Below are positions 1-12,190 of a DNA stretch of 64,000 bases, piece by piece (position 1 is the stretch's first letter; the number at the start of each line of letters is the position of its first letter). The notes beneath the pieces are model-generated. The model ran no database searches, was not told where the DNA came from, and saw only the letters and a program-made list of their open reading frames with translations. This DNA comes from Cymbidium sinense (Eukaryota; Streptophyta; Magnoliopsida; Asparagales; Orchidaceae), in assembly GCA_021442155.1 (NCBI GenBank), contig CM038215.1, positions 5,232,976-5,296,975 of the forward strand. Direction: 5' to 3'. The position numbers and the translations under genes are program-made.

Positions 1-727
1 GTTTTAGGGTTTAGGGTTTAGGGTTTAGCGTTAGGGTTAGCATTAGGGTTTCAGGTTTAGGGTTTAGGGTTAAAGTTTAGGTATTATTTATTTTAGTTTA
101 GTTCAATTTAATTTAGGTTTAAATTTATTATATTTTATTTATTTTAAGTTTAGGATTTTTTTAGTTTAAGGTTTATGTTTTATTTTTTATTTATTTTTAG
201 GATTTCATTTTAGGTTTAGATTTTCTTTAGTTTTATTTTATTTTATTTTACCTTTATTTTATTTTTATTTTATTTAGTTTTATTTTTTTTATTTTTTATT
301 TTTAGTTTAATCTAGGTTTTTATTATTTTTATTTTATTTTCTTTTTAAGTTTAGGTTTAGTTTTACTTTTAGGTTTTAGTTTAGGTTTTATTTTATTTAA
401 TTTTTGTTAATTTATTTAGGTTTAGGTTTTTTTATTTATTTTATTTTTAGGTTTTATTTAGTTTAGGTTTAGATTTTTAGGTTTTTAGGGTTTACGGATT
501 TGGGTTTAGGGTTTAGGGTTTAGGGTTTAGGGTTTAGGGTTGGGGTTTAGGGTTTTGGGTTTAGGGTTGTAGGTTTTAGGGTTCAGGATTTATGATTTAT
601 GATTTATGGTTAAGGTTTATTTAGTTATTTTTTATTTATTATTATTTTTTTTGAGATTTTAGGGTTTAGGGTTTAGGTTTTAGGTTTATGGTTCAGATTT
701 TAGTTTAGGATGGAGGGATTTTGATTT
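1..727 (+). repeat. Telomere-derived satellite, TTTAGGG polarity
   Basis: Opens with imperfect TTTAGGG heptamers, decays into T-rich TTTAGGTTTA/TTTATTTTA sequence, and has a cleaner GGGTTTA run near 501-545. The + strand is nearly free of C. TTTAGGG is the usual plant telomere repeat. A chromosome's left end would read CCCTAAA on the + strand, so this is not a simple left terminus. No gene seen. Confidence 0.93.
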
Positions 728-1172
728 TATTTTTTTTTAACAAAGAATAAATTCATATTCAACATTTCTTCTTTTCGATTTCATCAACCAAGTAACCACC
801 AAGTTTTCTATTACACAAGTGGTCATACATATAGAATGGTCATGCATAGGGCAAATAAAAAGCCTTAAATTACTAGAACCTTTCTTGTGAAGACATAATT
901 CCATAGCGGTGGTTTGGTTCTTTAGTTTCTAGTTCCCCTAACCACCGACATCTCAGTGGCGGGATCCGATCATATCCCCGATCTCTCCCTCACCTCCAAA
1001 GGCTGTAACCATCATTGCTCCTCCGCTTCAATAACCATCATTGCTTGGACCACCACTTCCATATCCACTAACACCTTGAGATCCCCCACCACCTCCTCCT
1101 TCTCCACCACCTCTACATCTAGACTGAGCCTGGTTGAAGGTGTTGTTCCTCCCATCAAGGTTCTGCCCATTT
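728..1172 (-). pseudogene. GRP 3'-end fragment, copy 1 (decayed)
   Basis: Minus-strand remnant of the C-terminal part of a plant class IV glycine-rich RNA-binding protein. Reading down from 1171, the frame gives NGQNLDGRN, then a QAQSR-like linker and a Gly-rich run (GGGEGGGGG, SGYGSGG). This matches the last beta strand of the RRM and the start of the Gly-rich tail. A TGA at 1028-1030 closes the frame after 47 codons, and small indels follow. The ancestral stop is still visible as TAG (929-931), followed by 3'-UTR and a T run on + (about 728-738) that would be a poly(A) tail. The RRM body, start codon and promoter are absent. The 5' edge abuts CCCTAAA-type DNA. In the intact family these proteins bind RNA; this copy is not functional. 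The plus-strand reading frame over the same bases is a shadow. Confidence 0.85.
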
Positions 1173-2804
1173 TTAGGGTTTATATTTAGGTTTAAGTTTA
1201 TTAGGATTTAGGATTTAGGTTTATTTTTTATTTTATTTAGTTACTTTAACTTTAGGTTTAGGGTTTGGGGTTTAGTGTTTAGGGTTTAGGGTTCGGGTTT
1301 TGGGTTTAATGTTTAGGGTTTAGGGTTTTAGGGTTTATGCTTTTAGGGTTTAGGTTTAGGGTTTTGGGTTTATGGTTTATTTGATTTAGGTTTAGGTTTT
1401 AAAGGTTTAGTTTAGGTTTTAAGATTTAGGGTTTAGGGTTTAGGTTTAGGTTCAGGTTTATGGTTTAGGGTTGGTTTATGGTTTCATGGTTTAGGTTTGT
1501 AGTGTTTAGATTTAGTTTAGAGCTTTGGTTTAGGGTTTAAGTTTAGGGTTTAGGGTTTTAGGGTTTAGCATTTAGGGTATAGGGCTTAGGGTTTAGGGTT
1601 TAGGGTTTTAGGGTTTAGGGTTTAAGGTTTAGGGTTCTATGTTTAGGGTTTAGAGTTTTGATTTAGGGTTTGTTTTAGGGTTTAGGGTTTAGGGTTAGGG
1701 TTTTGTTATTTATTTATTTTTACATTAACTCAATTGATAGGATTAGGTTTATTTAGTTTATTTTTTATTTTTTATATTTTATTTTGTTTTTTATTTTGAT
1801 TTAGGTTTATTTTTATTTTTAATTAGTTTAGTGCATTTATTTTAGGTTTATTTGTTTTATTTTAAGTTTTTTAATTCAGTTTATTTTTTAGGTTTAGGTT
1901 TCTTTTTGAGTTTAGTTTTATTTTTATTTTATTTTTAGGATGATGTTATATTTTTTATTTTAAGGTTTAAGTTTAGGTTTTTCTTTTATTTTTAGGTTTA
2001 GGTTTTTGGTTTTTATTTTAGGTTTATTTTTTGGCTTTCTTTTTTAGTTTTGGTTTAGGTTTAATTTTGTTTAATTTTATATTATTTAGTTTATGTTTAG
2101 GTTTAGGTTTAGTTTATTTTTTGTTTATGTTTAGGTTTTATTATTTTAGTTTAATTTATTTTAGTTTAGGTTTAGGTTTATTTTATTTTATTTTAGTTTT
2201 AGATTTTTTTTTAGTTTATGTTTTATTTATTGATTTATTTTTAAGTTTACTATTTAGGTTTCAATTTTTTATTTTATTTTATTTTAGGTTTATTTTATTT
2301 TTATTTTTGGTTTACTTTTATTTTATTTATGTTTTTTATTTTTACTTTAATTTAGGTTTTATTTATTTATTTATTTTAGTTCAGTTTATTTTTATTTTAT
2401 TTTCTTTTTTTAGGTTTAGTTTAGGTTATAGTTTATGTTTTATTTTATTTTATTTATATATTTTTTAGATTTTTATTTATTTTAATTTTACATTTTATTT
2501 AGTTTAGGTTTAAGTTTTTTAGCTTTTTTAGGTTTAGGGTTTAGGGTTTAGGGTTTTTTTTTGGGTTTAGGATTTAAGGTTTAGGGTTTAGGGTTTAGGG
2601 GTTAGTGTTTAGGTTTTAGGGTTTAGGGTTTGGGGTTTTAGGGTTAAAGGTTTAGGATTTAGGGTTTTAATTTTAAGGCTTAATGTTTGGGGTTTTAGGT
2701 TTTATGGTTTAGGGTTTAGAGTTTAAGATTTTTAGAGTTTAGGGCTTAGGGTTTAGGGTTTAGGTTTTAGGTTTGGGGCTTGGGTATTAGTTTAGGGTTT
2801 AGAG
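1173..2804 (+). repeat. Telomere-derived satellite, TTTAGGG polarity
   Basis: Degenerate TTTAGGG tract (1173-1700) followed by T-rich TTTATTTTAGGTTTA sequence (1710-2520) and a second heptamer tract to 2804. The Phe/Leu/Tyr-rich open frame at 2031-2468 is a by-product of a strand without stops in TTTAGGTTTATTT sequence and is not a gene. Confidence 0.92.
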
Positions 2805-3247
2805 TTTTTTTTTTAATAGAGAACAAATTCATATTCAACATTTTTTTTCTTTTCGATTTCATTAGCCAAGTAACACATTAGGTTTTCTTTAACACAAGCG
2901 ATGACATAGATAAAAAATGATGAGAGAGAAAATCAAAACCATAGATAACTAGAATCATCTCTCTTGTAAAGACATAATTCCATAAGCGGTCGAATCGCCT
3001 TTCTTGGTTCTAGTTTCCATCTGGTCCACCGGCCTCGAGTTGCAGATCATCATATCCCCATCTCTCCCTGCCACCACCATGTAACCTCTATCACTCCTCC
3101 CACCTCCAAAACTACCACTACTCCAACACCTCCATATTCACCACCTCAGATCCCCACCACCACTATGATAGATAGCCACCTCCTCCTTCACTTCCATCAC
3201 TTGATCTAGACTAAGCCTGGCTGATGGTGAAGTTCTTTCCATCAAGG
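2805..3247 (-). pseudogene. GRP 3'-end fragment, copy 2 (decayed)
   Basis: Minus-strand remnant of the same GRP tail. From about 3246 it reads NLDGKNFTISQA and then a TAG, so the frame is closed almost at once. Gly-rich codon runs (GGT/GGA) remain between about 3030 and 3200 but in shifting frames. The 3'-UTR ends in the same GAATTTGTTCTC-type end as the other copies and then a T run on + at 2805-2814, read as poly(A). Its 5' edge is a few codons shorter than in copies 1 and 3: it joins satellite at the NLDG codons. Non-functional. Confidence 0.82.
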
Positions 3248-5699
3248 TTTATTTTTAATTTAATTAGTTACTTTAAGTTTAGGTTTAGGGTTTGGCATTT
3301 AGGGTTTAGGGTTTATGACTAGGGTTTAGGGTATACAGTTTAGGGTTTAATGATTAAGGTTTAGGGTTTAGGGTTTTGGGTTTTAGGGTTTAAGCTTTTA
3401 GGGTTTAGGGTTTAGGGTTAGGGTTTATGGTTTAGGGTTTATGGTTCTTTCGGGTTGAGGGTTTAGGGTTTAGGGTAGTAGGTTTATGGTTTAGGGTTTA
3501 GGATTTATGGTTTATGGTTTTTTTTGTTAAAAAAATTTAGTAAACTCATATGTTTAGGTTTATTTAGTTTAGTTTTTATTTATTTTAGGATTTTTTAATT
3601 TAGTTTAGTTTATTATTATAGGTTAATTTATTTTAGTGTAGGATTTTTATTTTAGTTTATTTTTAGGTTTAGGTTTATTTTTTTAGTTATTTTATTTTTA
3701 TTTTAGGTTCATGTTTTTTTTTTAGGTTTAGGTTTAGGTTTTTTTATTTATTTTGAAGGTTTACGTTTTAGGTTTTTATTTAAGGCTTATTTCTAGGTTT
3801 TATTTTTTAGTTTATGTTTAGGATTATTTTTAGTTTATTTTATTTTGTTTAGTATAGTTTTAGGTTGGGTTTTATTTTTTTATTTAGTTTATTTTAGTTT
3901 AAGTTTAGTTTTTATTATTTTCTTTATTTTATTTTATTTTAGGTTTACATTTATTTAGTTTAGGGTTTAAGTTTTATTTTTTATTTATTTTAGGTTTATT
4001 TTTGGTTTATATTTTAATTTAGCTTTCATTTTATTTTATTTTGATTTATTTTATTTTATGATTATTTTACATTTAGTTTTAGTTTATTTAGGTTTTTTTT
4101 ATTCTTAAGGTTATATTATTTTTACTTTAGTTTAGGTTTTTTATTTATTTTATTTTACTTTTATTAGTTTAATATATTTTTTTTTTTAGATTTAGGTTTA
4201 GGTTTTTATTTTATTTTATTATTTTATTTTATTTAGGTTTAGGTTTTTTATTTATTTTATTTTTAGTTTTATTTAGCTTAGGTTTAGGTTTTTAGGTTTT
4301 TAGGGTTTTGGGTTTTGGGTTTTGGGTTTAAGGATTAGGGTTTTAGGGTTTATGGTTTAGGGTTAGGGTTTAGGGATTAGGGTTTAGTGTTTATGCTTTA
4401 GAGTTTAGGGATTTTAAGGTTTTGGGTTTAGGGTTTAGTGTTAGCTTAGGGTTAAAGATTTTATTTAAATTAAGTAAACATGTAAGTTTAGGTTTATTTA
4501 GTTTATTTTTTATTTATTTTAATTTATTTTATTTTTTTTTTTTTTATGTTTAATTTATTTTTATTTATGTTTATTTTATTTTATTTAGTTTTGTTTATTA
4601 ACTTTAGGTTCTTTTAGTTGAGTTTATTTATATTTTATGTTTTAGGTTTAAGTATTATTATTTATTTTAGGTTTTGGTTTAGGTTTTTTATTTTTTTTTA
4701 GGTTTAGTTTTATTTTTAGGTTTTATTTTTTAGTTTAGGTTTAGGTTTATTTTAGATCATTTTATTTTATTTAGTTTAGGTTTAGGTTTAGGTTTTATTT
4801 ATTTTAGTTTAGTTTATTTTAGTTTAGGTTTAAGTTAATTTTATTTTGTTTATTTTATTTTTTATTTTAGGTTTAAGTTTTTTTTTTTGGGTTTAGGTTT
4901 TATTTTTTTTTATTTTTTAGGTTTATCTTTTAGGTTTAGGCTTTTATTTAATTTTAATTTTATTTTATTTTAAGTTTATTTTACCTTTATTATTTTACTA
5001 TTAATTTTTATTTTATTCACTTTTTAATTCTTAGATTTATTTTATTTTTTAGTTTAGTTTAGGGTATTATATATTTTAATTTAGTTTCTTTATTAGTTTA
5101 TTTTAGTTTATTTCTAAGTTTAGGTTTAAGTTTTAATTTATACATTTTATTTTTTTAATTCATTTAGGTTTATTTATTTATTTTAGTTTAAGTTTAGGTT
5201 TTAATAGTTTAGGGTTTTGCATTTATGGTTTAGGGTTTAGAGTTTTAAGGTTTAGGGTTTAAGGTTAAGGTTTAGGGTTTAGGGTTTAGGATTTAGTGTT
5301 TGGGCTTTAGAGTTTAAGGTTTTGAAGGTTTAGGGTTTAGAGTTGAGTTTTAGGGTTTAGGTTTTAGGGTTTTTAGACTTTAGGGTTTAAGGTTGGTATA
5401 GTTAGAGTTTAGTTTAGGGTTTAGTTTGTTTTAGGGTTTAGATGGTTAGAGTTTAGGTTAAGTTTAGTTTAGTTTAGGTTTAAGGTTTAGGTTAGGTTTA
5501 AGTTTGGTTTAGGTTTAGGATTTAGTGTTTAAGGTTTAGGGTTTTAGGGTTTAGGGTTTATGGTTTAGAGTTTTAAGGTTTAGGGTTTAGGATTTAGGGT
5601 TTAAGGTTTAGGGTTTAGGGTTTTTAGGCTTTGATTCTGATTTAAGTTTTACATTTAGGGCTCAAGTTTTAGTTTAGGGTTTTGGTTTTGTTTTTTTGT
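3248..5699 (+). repeat. Telomere-derived satellite, TTTAGGG polarity
   Basis: Alternating heptamer-rich tracts (3270-3520, 4290-4450, 5210-5640) and T-rich degenerate tracts. The module-marking box, in reverse orientation, occurs in weakened form near 3535-3558 and 4469-4486, each followed by TTTAGGTTTATTTAGTTTA. No gene seen. Confidence 0.92.
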
Positions 5700-6190
5700 T
5701 TTGTTTTAAGAGAACAAATTCAGATTCAACATTTCTTCTTTTCAATTTCATCAACTAAGTAACACAATAAGTTTTCTAAAACACAAGCGATGACATATAT
5801 AAAAATGAGCACGCATAGAGCAAATCAAAAACCCTAGATAACTAGTACCATCTCTATTGTAAAGACATAGTTTTGTAAGCAGCAGATCGGATTGGCCGTT
5901 CTTCAATTTCCCTAGTTTTGATCAGAACTACCCCACAATCTCGAGTAGCGGGATCCACCATCATATCTCCAATCTCTCCCTCCACCACCACCATGGTTGT
6001 AACCTCTATCGCTCCTCCCTCCTCCATAACCACCACTACTCCGACCACCACCTCCATAACAACCAACAGCTCCAAATCCCCCACCACCACTGCGATAATC
6101 GCCGCCTCCGCCTTTGCCTCCACTGGTAGATCTAGATTGAGCTTGGTTGATGATGATGTTCCTACCGTCAAGGTTTTTCCCATTCTTAGG
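5700..6190 (-). pseudogene. GRP 3'-end fragment, copy 3, with intact tail reading frame
   Basis: The best preserved left-arm copy. On the minus strand an uninterrupted frame of 90 codons runs from the AAT at 6182-6184 to a TAG at 5912-5914. Residues 1-18 read NGKNLDGRN...NQAQSR, the end of an RRM and the linker of class IV GRPs. About residues 22-75 are Gly/Tyr/Arg/Ser-rich (GGKGGGGDY, SGGYGGGRSDRGY, GGGGGRDWRYDGG), and the end is SRYSR...SDQN. Intact members are about twice as long; the whole RRM body with RNP2 and RNP1 is missing and there is no start Met in this frame, so it is a fragment despite the open frame. The TAG is followed by about 200 bases of 3'-UTR and an imperfect T-rich run on + (about 5690-5708) as poly(A). 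The 5' edge is CCCTAAG joined directly to AATGGG. The open frames at 5854-6183 (-) and 5918-6196 (+) are shadows of this one. Confidence 0.88.
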
Positions 6191-9100
6191 GTTTAGGTTT
6201 AGTTTTAGGTTTAGGATAATTAGGTTTTAGGATTTATAATTATTTTTAAATTTACTTATTTACTTTAGGTTTAAGATTAAGGTTTGGGGTTTAGGGTTTA
6301 GTGTTAGGGTATAGGATTTAGGGTTTAAGGTTTAGTGTTTAAGGTTTAGGGTTATAGGATTTATGCTTTTAGGGTTATAATTTTAGGTTTAGGTTTAGGG
6401 TTTAGGGTTTAGTGTTTATGGTTTAGAGTTTATAATTTAGGGTTTTTTAGGGTTTAGGATTTAGGGTTTTGGTTTTATGATTGTAAGTTTAGTGTGGTAG
6501 TTTTAGGTGTAGTTTTAGGGATTATGGTTTATTGTTTAGGTTTTAGGATTTAAGGTTTATGGATTTTTTAAAAAAAATTAAGTAAATCGGTAGGTTTAAG
6601 TTTATTTAGTTTACTTAGTTTATTTTTTATTTATTTTAGTTTTTTAATTTTTTATTTTTATTCAGGTATATTTTTTATTTTTTTTAGTTTAGTTTATTTA
6701 TTTTAGGTTTATTTATTTTTTGTTAGGGTTTGTATTTTAATTTATATTTTAGGTTCAAGTTTAGGTTTAGGTTTAGTTTTTAATTGAGTTTTATTTTTAT
6801 TTTATCTTTTAGCTTTAGCTTTTTGAGTTTTTAGGGTTTAGTGTTTTAGGGTTTAGGTTTTAGGGTTAAGGTTTAGGGTTTAGGGTTTAGGGTTTAGGGT
6901 TAAAAGTTTAGGCTTTAAGATTTAGGGTTTTTAGGGATTAGGGTTTTGGGTTTACGATTTTGGATTTGGGGTTTAGGATTTTAAGGTTTAGTGTTCTAAG
7001 TTTAGAGTTTAGAGTTTAGTGTTTAGGGTTTAGTGTTTAGGCTTTAGGGTTTAAAGTTTTTAGGGTTTAGGGCTTAGGGTTTAGGGTTTTGGGTTCTGGG
7101 TTTAGGGTTTTGGGTTTTGGGTTTGGGGTTCAAGACTTTAGGGTTTAGGGTTTTAAGTTTATGGTTTAGAGACACTTTTTTTAGGGTTTAGGTTTAGGTT
7201 TTAGGTTTGGGTTGGGTTTAGCTTAGGTTTATTTTTTAAATTAGGTTTAAGTTATTTTTAGTTTATTTTTAAGGTTTAGGGTTTTTTTAGATAAAGTAAA
7301 CTAGTAGGTTTAGGTTTATTTATTTTATTTTTTGTTTATTTAAAGTTATTTTATTTTTAATTTTTATTTATGTATATCTTTTATTTTTATATAATTTAGT
7401 GTCTTTATTTTAGGCTTATTTATTTTTGTTTAGAATTTTAGGTTTAGGTTTATTTTTTAGTTGAGTTTTATTTTTATTTTATTTTTAAGGTTTAGATTTT
7501 ATTTTTTATTTTTAGTTTTAGATTTAGGTTTTTATTTTATTTTTTTAGGTTTAGGTTTTAGGTTTTCATTTTAGGTTTTATTGTTTAGTTTAGGTTTAGG
7601 TTTATTTTTAGTTTATTTTTTATTTACTTTAGGTTTAGTTTATTTTAGATTTAGGATTGGGTTTTATTTATTTTGGTTTAGTTTATTTTAGTTTAGGTTT
7701 AGGTTTATTTTATTTTTATTTTAGGTTTAGGTTTTTTTTAATATAGGGTTTAGGTTTTATTATTTATTTATTTTTATGTTTATTTCTAAGTTTAGGTTTT
7801 TCTAGTTCATATTTTATTTTATTTTAGGATTATTTTATTTTTATTTTACTTTTAGTTCTTATTTTATTTAGGTTTTTATTATTAGGTTTATTTTATTTTT
7901 GTAATTTCGTTTAGGTTATTAATTATTATATTTTAGTTTATTTTTATTATTATTTTTTATTTTATTTTTAGGTTAAGGTTTTTGTTTATTTTTTTATTTT
8001 ATTTTATTTTATTTTATTTAGGTTTAGGTTTTTTTATTAATTTTATTTTTAGGTTTTATTTAGGTTAGGTTTAGGTTTTAAGGTTTTTTGGGTTTAGGGT
8101 TTAGGGTTTTGTGTTTAGGGTTTAGGGTTTAGGGTTTAGGGTTTTAGGGTTTAGGGTTTTAAGGTTTATGTTTTAGGGTTAGGGGTTAGGGTTTAGCCTT
8201 TATGATTTACGGTTTAGCGTTTAGGCTTTAGGGTTTAGGGTTTTTTGGGTTTAGGGTTTAATGTTACCTTGGGGATAAGGGTTAAGAGTTTTTTAGGTGT
8301 TACTGTTTAGGGTATACGGTTTAAGGTTGTAGGTTAAGGGTTTAGGGTTAGTTTTAGGGTTTAGGGTTTAGGGTTTTTCTTAAAAAAAGTAAGTAAACTT
8401 GTAGGGTTAGGTTTATTTTGTTTATTTTTAATTTATTTTAGTTTTATTATTTTTTAATTTTATTTGGGTTTATTTTTTTTTATTTAGTTTAGTTTATTTA
8501 TTTTAGGTTTATTTATTTTAGTGTTGCTTTTTTTCTTTTATTTATTTTTTATGTTTAGGTTTATTTTTTTAGTTGAGTTTTACTTTTATTTTATTTTATA
8601 GGTTTAGGTTTTATTTTTTATTTTTAGGTTTTCTTTTTTAGTTTAGGTTTAGGTTTATTTTTAGTTTATTTTTATTTATTTTGTTTAGGGTGTAAGTTTA
8701 GTTTATTTTAGGTTTATGTTTAGGTATTATTTATTTTAGTTTAGGTTTAGGTTTATTTTATTTTGTTTATTTTAGGTTTAGGTTTTTTTTCGTTTAGAGT
8801 TTATGATTTTTTTTAGGTTTAATTTTTAGATATAGGTTTTTATTTAGTTTTATTTTATTTTATTTTTATTTTACCTTTAATTTTAATTTTATTTTCATTT
8901 TTTATTTTTAGGTTTATTTTTTTAGTTTAGTTTAGATTTTTATATATTTTATTTTAGTTTTAGGTTTAGGTTTAGGTTGTGGTTTAAGTTTAGGTTTAGG
9001 TTTTAAGTTAAGTTATTATTTTATTTTATTTTATTTATTTTATTTATGTTTAGGTTTTTTATTTGTTTTATTTTTAGGTTTTATTTAGTTTAGGTTTAGG

Positions 9101-11609
9101 TTTTTAGGCTTTTTAGGGTTTAAGGTTTTGTGTTTTGGGTTTAGGGTTTAGGGTTTAGGGTTTAGGGTTTATGATTTACGGTTTAGGGTTTAAGGTTTAT
9201 TTATTTTAGGTTTATTTCTTTTAGTTTAGGTTTTTTATTTTAGTCTATTTTTTAGGTTTAGGTTTAGCTTTATGTTTATTTTTTAGTTTAATTTTATTTT
9301 TATTTTATTTTATAGGTTTAGGTTTTATTTTTTATTTTTAGGTTTAGGTTTATGTTTTTATTTTATTTTTTAGGTTTAGGATTTAGGTTTTAATTTTGGG
9401 TTTTTTTAAGTTTTATTTTTTACTTTAGGTTTAGGTTTATTTTTTGTTTATTTAATTTATTTAGTTTAGGGTTTAGCTTAAGTTTATTTTAGGTTTAGGT
9501 TTAGGGTTTATTTATTTTTGTTTAGTTTATTTTAGTATAGGTTTAGGTTTTCTTTTAGTTTAGGGTTTAGGTTTTATTTTTTATTTATTTTTAGGTTTAT
9601 TTCTTAGGTTTAGGTTTTAATTTAGTTTTTATTTTATTTTATTTAGGTTTATTTCAATTTTATTTTACGTTTAGTTTTTATTTTATTTAGGTTTTTTAAT
9701 TTTAGTTTTATTTTATTTTTTGTTTAGCTTAGGCTTTTATTTATTTTATTTTAATTTAATATTTATTTTTTATTTTATTTTATTTTATTTTTAGGTTTAG
9801 GTTTAGGTTTATGTTTAGGTTTAGGTTTTAGTTTAGTTTTAATTTTATTTTATTTTTTATTTTATTTAAGTTTAAGTTTTTTTATTTATTTTATTTTTAG
9901 GTTTTATTTAGTTTATGTTTAGGTTTTTAGGATTTTAGGCTTTAGTGTTTAGGGTTTAGGGCTTAGGGTTTAGGGTTTATGGTTTAGGATTTAGGGTTTA
10001 TGGTTTAAGGTTTAAGGGTTAGTTTTAGGGTTTAGGGTTAAGGGTTTTTAAAAGAAAATGAAATAAACTGGTAGGTTTAGGTTTATTTAATTAATTATTT
10101 GTTTAGTTTTGTTTATTTTTTTATTTTTATTTAGGTTTATTTTTTTTATTTTTATTTAGTTTGGTTTATTTATTTTAGGTTTTTTTATATTTAGTTTTTT
10201 TTAGGTTTAGGATTTAGGCTTTAGAGTTTAGGGTTTAGACTTTAGGGGTTTTTTTATTATTTATTTTAATTTTTTTATTTAGGTTAATTTTTTATTTTTA
10301 TTTAGTTAAGTTTATTTATTTTAGGTTTATTTATTTTTGTTTATTTTTTAGGTTTAGGATTTAGGCATTAGTGTTTAGGATTTAGGATTTAGTGTTTTGG
10401 GTTTAGGGTTTAGGCTTTTTATAAAAAAATGAAGTAAACCGATAGGTTTAGGTTTATTTAGTTTATTTAGTATATTTTTTATTTAATTTCATTTATTTTA
10501 TTTTTTTATGTTTGTGTAGGTTTATTTTTTATTTTTATTTAGTTTGGTTTATTTATTTTAGGTTTATTTATTTTTATTTATTTCTTAGCTTTAGCTTTAG
10601 GTTTATGTTTAATTTTTAGTTTAGTTTTATTTTTATTTTATTTTATTTTATTTTTTCGGTTTAGGTTTTGTTTTTTATTTTTAGGTTTAGGTTTAGGTTT
10701 TTATTTTATATTTTTAGATTTAGGTTCTATGTTTTTATTTTAGGCTTTTTTTAGGTTTAATTTTTTAGTTTAGGTTTAGTTTTATTTTTAGTTTATTTTA
10801 TTTGATTTAGTTTAGGGTTTAGGTTTAGTTTATTTTAGATTTAGGTTTAGTTTTTTATTTTATTTTAGTTTAGATTTAAGTTTATTTCATTTTGTTTATT
10901 TTAGGTTTAGGTTTTTTTAGTTTAGTTTAGGTTTGTTTATTTTATTAATTTTAGGTTTTTTAGGTTTAGGTTTTATTTAGTTTATTTTATTTTATTTTAC
11001 ATTTAGTTTTTTTATTTAGGTTTTTTAAATTTAGGTTTATTTTATTTTATTTTTGTTTTGTTTAGGGTTTTATTTATTTTATTTTAGTTTATTTTTTATT
11101 TTTTATTTTATTTTAATTTAGGTTTCGGTTTAGGTTTAGGTTTAAGTTTTAGTTTAGGTTTTTATTTTTATTTATTTAAGTTTAAATTTTTTATTTATTT
11201 TTAGGTTTTTGTTTAGTTTATGATTAGGTTTTTATTTGTTTAGGGTTTAAGGTTTACGATTTAGGATTTTTTAGGGTTTAGGGTTTAGGGTTCACGGTTG
11301 TTGGTTTAGGATTTAAGATTTAGGGTTAGTTTTAGGGTTTAGGTTTATTTATATTATTTAGTTTATTTTTTTAAAAAATTTTATTTAGGTTCAATTTTAT
11401 TTTTATTTAGTTTATTTTATTCATTTTTAGGTTTATTTATTTTAGTTTAGATATTTTATTTACTTTATTTTTAAGTTTAGGTTTAGGTTTAGGTTTAGGT
11501 TTATTTTTTAGTTTATTTTTATTTTTATTGTAGTTTTTAGGTTTAAGTTTTATTTTTCTTTTTAGGTTTAGGTTTAGGCTTTAATTTTATTCTTCTTTTT
11601 AGGTTTACA
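6191..11609 (+). repeat. Telomere-derived satellite, TTTAGGG polarity
   Basis: Five kilobases of the same material without a gene. Heptamer tracts (about 6270-6550, 6830-7170, 8085-8370, 9110-9200, 9930-10040) alternate with T-rich tracts. The reversed marker box (ATTAAGTAAACTRGTAGG-like) is at 6577-6594, 7292-7309, about 8389-8405, 10060-10076 and 10430-10446. The block ends abruptly where it meets LINE sequence. Confidence 0.92.
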
Positions 11610-12190
11610 AAGGGGGTCCCCTTGCCTGATACCATGCAATGAAGAAAAGAAGCCGTGCATCTTTAGTTAATAAGTAAAGAAAACCTAGAATTTTCAATAT
11701 CATTTTTACTAAATTAATGAATGAATCGGAGAAGCTGAATAAAGATAAAATTTTGTAGATGAATGACCAACTAATGTTATCATATGCTTTAGATATGTCT
11801 AACTTAAGGACAAGGTTCCCACCTCGAACTTTAGTGTTTAGATCGTGGACAATTTCTTGAGCAAATAATACATTATCAAAAATAGAACAACCTTTAACAA
11901 AGCCAACTTGATTAGGAGAAATGATTTTGGGAAGTAGCATACCTAATCTTTTGGCTAAGATCTTCGAAATGAGCTTATTGAAAAAAGTACAAAGACTTAT
12001 GGGCCTAAATTGATTCCAATGTTCAGGGTTTTCGATTTTAGGAATTAGTACAATGGAAGTACTAGAGAAGAATTTGGGGAGGGTGGTCACTCTAAAAAAA
12101 AATCAAGAATTGCTTTAACCACATCATCTTTGATAATATTCCAACATTTTTGAAAAAAGAGTGGAGTGAATCCCTCCGGACCACGAATCG
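11610..12190 (-). pseudogene. LINE ORF2 reverse transcriptase, N-terminal half
   Basis: Minus-strand RT fragment. The N-terminal part reads GPEGFTPLFFQKCW (about 12105-12180). After a frameshift comes a 161-codon open stretch (11605-12090) with LIPKIENPEHWNQFRPISL, the fingers segment typical of plant LINE RTs, then NQVGFVKGCSIFDNVLFAQE and LKLDISKAYD, which is motif A with the catalytic Asp. A further frameshift lies between ILKIL and the GIRQGDPL codons at 11610-11633. Motif C (YADD) and everything after it are absent, so it cannot polymerise. In the living family this enzyme primes reverse transcription at the nicked target. Confidence 0.9.

Noticed and set aside
1..60. True chromosome terminus
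   Set aside because: The heptamers are too degenerate, the polarity is wrong for a left end, and they are mixed with T-rich filler and gene fragments.
2031..2468. Open frame of 145 residues rich in Phe, Leu and Tyr
   Set aside because: It is the translation of TTTAGGTTTATTT-type satellite, where one frame lacks stops. No domain, no codon variety.
5918..6196. Thr/Ser/Ile-rich plus-strand open frame
   Set aside because: Antisense shadow of the minus-strand GRP tail; similar shadows occur at 956-1189 and 17624-17830.
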